A DNA stretch of 7,112 nt. It comes from Cyanobacteria bacterium M_surface_7_m2_037. Lineage in GTDB: Bacteria; Cyanobacteriota; Cyanobacteriia; PCC-6307; Cyanobiaceae. The notes below the pieces were generated by a model, which did not search any database, was not told where the DNA came from, and was given only the letters and a program-made list of their open reading frames with translations. The DNA lies in assembly GCA_016882585.1 (NCBI GenBank), contig VGPP01000083.1, positions 1 through 7,112 of the forward strand, given 5' to 3'. Of the stretch, positions 5,205 to 7,112 are shown one piece after another. Position numbers and translations under genes: made by a program. Numbering within the stretch: the first letter of the stretch is position 1; each line of letters starts with the position of its first letter.

Positions 5205-5375
5205 CTATGTCCCAGGTTCGACCTCGTCGTCGTCCTCGTGGTTGACCGCAGCCAGGCGGCGACCGGGGAACATCTCGCGGCCGATCCGGAAGACCTCCTG
5301 GGGGTTGTCAGCCACGATCGGCACCAACGTCATCTCATCGCCTGGACCCTCGACGTTCAGGGTGTGTCGCGTCAT
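5205..5375 (-). CDS. Acidic microprotein (56 aa) of unknown function
   Basis: From the ATG at 5375 to a TAG at 5207-5205 the minus strand encodes 56 residues: MTRHTLNVEGPGDEMTLVPI, then VADNPQEVFRIGREMFPGRR, then LAAVNHEDDDEVEPGT. Almost every codon ends in G or C, the bias of the host genes, while the plus-strand frame over the same bases gives an implausible protein. Residues 16-44 read like a small strand-helix-strand unit (LVPIVADNPQEVFRIGREMF is a likely strand plus amphipathic helix); the tail is acidic. No Shine-Dalgarno is clear. Upstream, a different minus-strand frame with the same codon bias runs into it, so an older longer gene broken by a frameshift is possible. No family is recognised. 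Confidence 0.5.
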   Translation of the reverse strand: MTRHTLNVEGPGDEMTLVPIVADNPQEVFRIGREMFPGRRLAAVNHEDDDEVEPGT

Positions 5376-5526
5376 CGGCCAGCAGCTGCTTCCCCGTTGG
5401 TAGCCACGGCACCGGGTGGTGGCAGCGGCGGAAGTCGTAGCCCTCGCTGCAGGCGATCAGCAGTCCGCTTCGTAAGGTCTGTAGTTGTTCGGCGGTGCGC
5501 GAACACCCCGACCCGTGACCAGTCCA

Positions 5527-5679
5527 ATGCGAATTGAACTGCTGGGCCGACGCCCGCAGCGGATCACCTTCACCGCCCACTGGCAGCTCCACCAGCGCCT
5601 GCAGCAGCGTGCTGACGTGGAAGGGCGCAGCATGAGCAACCTGATCAGCCATCTGCTCGAGGTGGCAATCAATGGCTAA
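5527..5679 (+). CDS. Ribbon-helix-helix (CopG/Arc-type) DNA-binding protein
   Basis: A 50-residue protein with the ribbon-helix-helix layout: a basic lead MRIELLGRRP, a strand QRITFTAHW (11-19) whose alternating residues would contact DNA as a dimer, helix one LHQRLQQRADVEG (21-33), the turn RSMSN (34-38), and helix two LISHLLEVAING (39-50). The R-S-x-S-N-L-I pattern after helix one is characteristic of CopG-type repressors and antitoxins. The ATG at 5527 is chosen because the strand starts soon after; a TTG further up (5485) would add a non-protein-like leader. It is followed by a possible coupled frame whose Shine-Dalgarno overlaps its stop. Such proteins usually bind their own promoter; whether this is an antitoxin is open, since no known toxin is adjacent. 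Confidence 0.72.
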   Translation: MRIELLGRRPQRITFTAHWQLHQRLQQRADVEGRSMSNLISHLLEVAING

Positions 5680-5693
5680 GGAGGGGTGAGCAC

Positions 5694-5840
5694 GTGGCGC
5701 TGCAACTGGTGGCGCCTTCTCCTATGGCAAAATCACATGGCCTGTCCCGCTGCACAAGGCTGCTGCTTTGGCTGCTGTCCAAGCGCCCGGACGTGGATGG
5801 GGCGAACCTCATGCCGACCCGCCAGTACCTAGACCGCTGA
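5694..5840 (+). CDS. Possible small coupled frame after the RHH gene (48 aa)
   Basis: A strong Shine-Dalgarno AAGGAGG at 5678-5684 overlaps the stop of the RHH gene and stands 9 nt before a GTG at 5694. That frame encodes 48 residues: MALQLVAPSPMAKSHGLSRC, then TRLLLWLLSKRPDVDGANLM, then PTRQYLDR. Most codons end in G or C. A short hydrophobic patch (LLLWLL, 23-28) is flanked by basic residues, and the tail is polar. I recognise no family. It could be a toxin-like or accessory partner of the RHH protein, a remnant of a longer gene, or chance; an overlapping GTG frame (VSTWRC...) is less protein-like. The Shine-Dalgarno is the main evidence. Confidence 0.35.
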   Translation: MALQLVAPSPMAKSHGLSRCTRLLLWLLSKRPDVDGANLMPTRQYLDR

Positions 5841-5990
5841 CTGAGAGTGCACACCCAGCCTTGCCAGAGGCGGTGATAATTTGTTTTTGGCGGCGCCAAG
5901 AACTTTCAACAATAAAGTGTGATATCGGTCAGCGTCCGAGCCGCAACAAGGCAAGGGAACGATCACTATCAAAGACTGATCGGAGATCAA

Positions 5991-6767
5991 ATGGCCAAAA
6001 GCGAATCTCAATTAAGTGCACTGGCTCAGGCTTTTTACCTCAGCGAGCAGTTTCAGGGACTAGAGATCGAGACAAGGGACTACAGGGAGCATCCAGTACT
6101 AGGTGGCATAAGTAGCACAAGATGGGGCGCTTATGAGTCGTTCTCGTCGGAGAACTCCAGGCTCGTGGATATTCTTACGGATCTACAGGCAACAGCAGGC
6201 GCGATACAGCTTCACGCCAATGGAAAACGCCATAAATTAGACGCCTCATATCTCGAGTCGGCGAATATAGCCGCTGTTGACGCAAGGGATTATGCCCTGA
6301 AATCTTCAGGTTTTTTGTCTGGCGACAAAAGGGCTAACCGATTGCGCGGGAGCTTCGATTCAGATCTGTTAATGGGGTGGGTAGGGCGAGATGTCTTGAT
6401 TGGAGGTCAAGGCGACGACATCCTCTCCGGCGGGAGAGATGCAGACAGGTTTCAATTTGGAAAAAGTCGTGACAACAAGGTTGTGGAACGCGACGAGATC
6501 GTGGACTTTGATGGCGAAGAGGGAGATCGCATTGTCTTGCGTTCAAAAAATGGTTCGGCCGTGAATGAATTCTCTGGCAACAAGGGGGATGTCATTTTTG
6601 CAACCTGGATGGCGCGGTATCTGCCGGATGACGGCGAAGTGCTGCAGCCATGGATGTACTGCGGGACGCACATTAGTGTCGACCGAAATGGAGACAAGAT
6701 TGCGGATCTCTTTGTCGATCTTCCTGGGGTTTCTAATTTTCAAGCTGGATGGATAGTCTTCCAATGA
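5991..6767 (+). CDS. Small RTX-type calcium-binding protein, probably type I secreted
   Basis: A 258-residue protein without a signal peptide. Residues 1-115 match nothing I know. Residues 120-155 hold four glycine-led nonapeptides in perfect register: GSFDSDLLM (120), GWVGRDVLI (129), GGQGDDILS (138) and GGRDADRFQ (147). The third is a canonical RTX repeat (GGxGxDxUx); the others are degenerate. Then DEIVDFDGEEGDRIVL (168-183) and the calcium-loop-like DRNGDKIAD (230-238) before a hydrophobic end GWIVFQ resemble the C-terminal half of serralysin-like and other RTX proteins exported by type I ABC systems. Shine-Dalgarno GGAG at 5982-5985, 5 nt from the ATG, fixes this start over the in-frame GTG at 5919. 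The gene is visibly more A/T-rich than its neighbours, with AT-ending codons such as TTA, ATA and AAA, which points to separate transfer. No exporter genes are in the window. Confidence 0.85.
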   Translation: MAKSESQLSALAQAFYLSEQFQGLEIETRDYREHPVLGGISSTRWGAYESFSSENSRLVDILTDLQATAGAIQLHANGKRHKLDASYLESANIAAVDARDYALKSSGFLSGDKRANRLRGSFDSDLLMGWVGRDVLIGGQGDDILSGGRDADRFQFGKSRDNKVVERDEIVDFDGEEGDRIVLRSKNGSAVNEFSGNKGDVIFATWMARYLPDDGEVLQPWMYCGTHISVDRNGDKIADLFVDLPGVSNFQAGWIVFQ

Positions 6768-6830
6768 TTGGACCGAGAATTCAGCTAAGCCTTTGCCTGA
6801 GAGAGCAATCAGGCGCATCATCGATCCTGG

Positions 6831-6860
6831 GCACATGCTTCATGCGCATTCTTTATTGAC
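6831..6860 (+). terminator. Weak terminator candidate after the RTX gene
   Basis: GCACATG at 6831-6837 pairs with CATGCGC at 6841-6847 (one mismatch, 3-nt loop) and is followed by ATTCTTTATT. It lies about 64 nt after the RTX stop and before the IS end. A second hairpin, GCCTGA/TCAGGC at 6795-6814, lacks a T-run. Confidence 0.35.
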
Positions 6861-6873
6861 GCCTGGCGATGTA

Positions 6874-7112
6874 TGTCAGGCGACAGCGAAAACTGGACCA
6901 GAGGCGACACGAAAACTGGGCCACCCTGGAGCCTCCGCTGCAGCACCGGCTGAGCCGCTGACCACCACCACTGGCAGGGGGGTGGCGCCATCGCCCAAGG
7001 CCCATACAGCTGGCCTGATGGCCGGGCTGGAGGGCGTCATGCAAACGCCGGAGGAGGTGGCGGTGATGCGCCAGCTACTGGAGAGGGGCTGGAGTCAGCG
7101 CCGCATCGCCCG
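6874..7112 (+). mobile_element. Left end of an IS21-like insertion sequence (continues past the window)
   Basis: From TGTCAGG at 6874 come two near-identical direct repeats: GGCGACAGCGAAAACTGGACC (6879-6899, here as GGCGACAGCGAAAACTGGAC plus C) and GGCGACACGAAAACTGGGCC (6903-6922). Multiple terminal repeats containing GAAAA-CTGG/GTGA-type cores, a TG start and a following HTH gene are characteristic of IS21-family ends, which bind IstA at several sites. The exact outer edge is uncertain; CGCCTG/CAGGCG at 6860-6882 overlaps it. The partner end and istB are outside the window. Confidence 0.6.
7039..7112 (+). CDS. istA: IS21-type transposase N-terminus (IstA-like), cut by the window edge
   Basis: Only about 24 residues are present: MQTPEEVAVMRQLLERGWSQ followed by RRIAR-like basic residues. 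This is the opening of a helix-turn-helix (helix EEVAVMRQLLERG, then WSQRRIA) of the kind that starts IstA transposases, which cut and join the element with the help of the ATPase IstB. The start is placed at the ATG at 7039 because GGAGG at 7029-7033 lies 5 nt before it; an ATG at 7018 and a frame open back to the IS end are alternatives. Combined with the terminal repeats at 6879-6922, the IS21 assignment is fair, but IS30 or other HTH transposases cannot be excluded from so short a piece. Confidence 0.6.
   Translation, partial: MQTPEEVAVMRQLLERGWSQRRIA

Noticed and set aside
5136..5537. Plus-strand frame of 133 residues
   Set aside because: Antisense to the better-biased 56-residue frame and implausible as a protein (V/R/S-rich with no structure pattern).
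5919..5990. GTG-started N-terminal extension of the RTX protein
   Set aside because: The ATG at 5991 has a well-placed GGAG; the extension has no Shine-Dalgarno of its own and does not form a signal peptide.

Overview
The window looks like a GC-rich unicellular cyanobacterium of the Synechococcus/Cyanobium (alpha-cyanobacterial) lineage. The signs are proteins resembling the cyanobacteria-restricted families DUF3038, DUF4335 and DUF1651, two copies of the HIP1 octamer GCGATCGC (2220-2227 and 2923-2930), strong G/C at third codon positions, and few Shine-Dalgarno sequences in the left half. All family assignments were made by reading the translations; no search was run.

Left block, 1-3511, is ordinary chromosome. 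A 3'-truncated adenine phosphoribosyltransferase gene (apt, minus strand) diverges from a tight plus-strand row of five genes: a DUF3038-like protein, a DUF4335-like protein with a C-terminal membrane helix, an 82-residue cysteine-containing protein, an arginine-rich two-helix membrane protein (ATGA overlap with the gene before it), and a class I-like polyphosphate kinase 2. After the kinase come two small minus-strand genes, one of 65 residues and a candidate 38-residue single-helix membrane protein that overlaps the kinase stop codon. A 10-bp inverted repeat, probably a two-way terminator, lies inside the 38-residue frame.

Boundary, about 3796-3905. A 58-nt fragment holding only the 3' part of a minus-strand tRNA-Ser(UGA), from the anticodon stem to the discriminator base, is followed by an intact hairpin/T-run terminator. 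The 5' half of the tRNA is missing and replaced by unrelated sequence. This is the expected footprint of an element integrated at the anticodon of a tRNA gene, so the sequence from about 3906 rightwards is read as a genomic island whose far end lies outside the window.

Right block, 3906-7112, is the presumed island. It carries small, loosely packed genes: a 60-residue protein, a DUF1651-like protein coupled by ATGA overlap to a 116-residue acidic protein, a 56-residue acidic protein, a ribbon-helix-helix DNA-binding protein followed by a small coupled frame, a visibly more A/T-rich gene for a small RTX-type (type I secreted, calcium-binding) protein, and finally the left end and first codons of an IS21-like insertion sequence. 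No integrase is visible. The most informative points are the tRNA scar, the small RTX protein with an unrecognised N-terminal half, and several microproteins of fewer than 60 residues.
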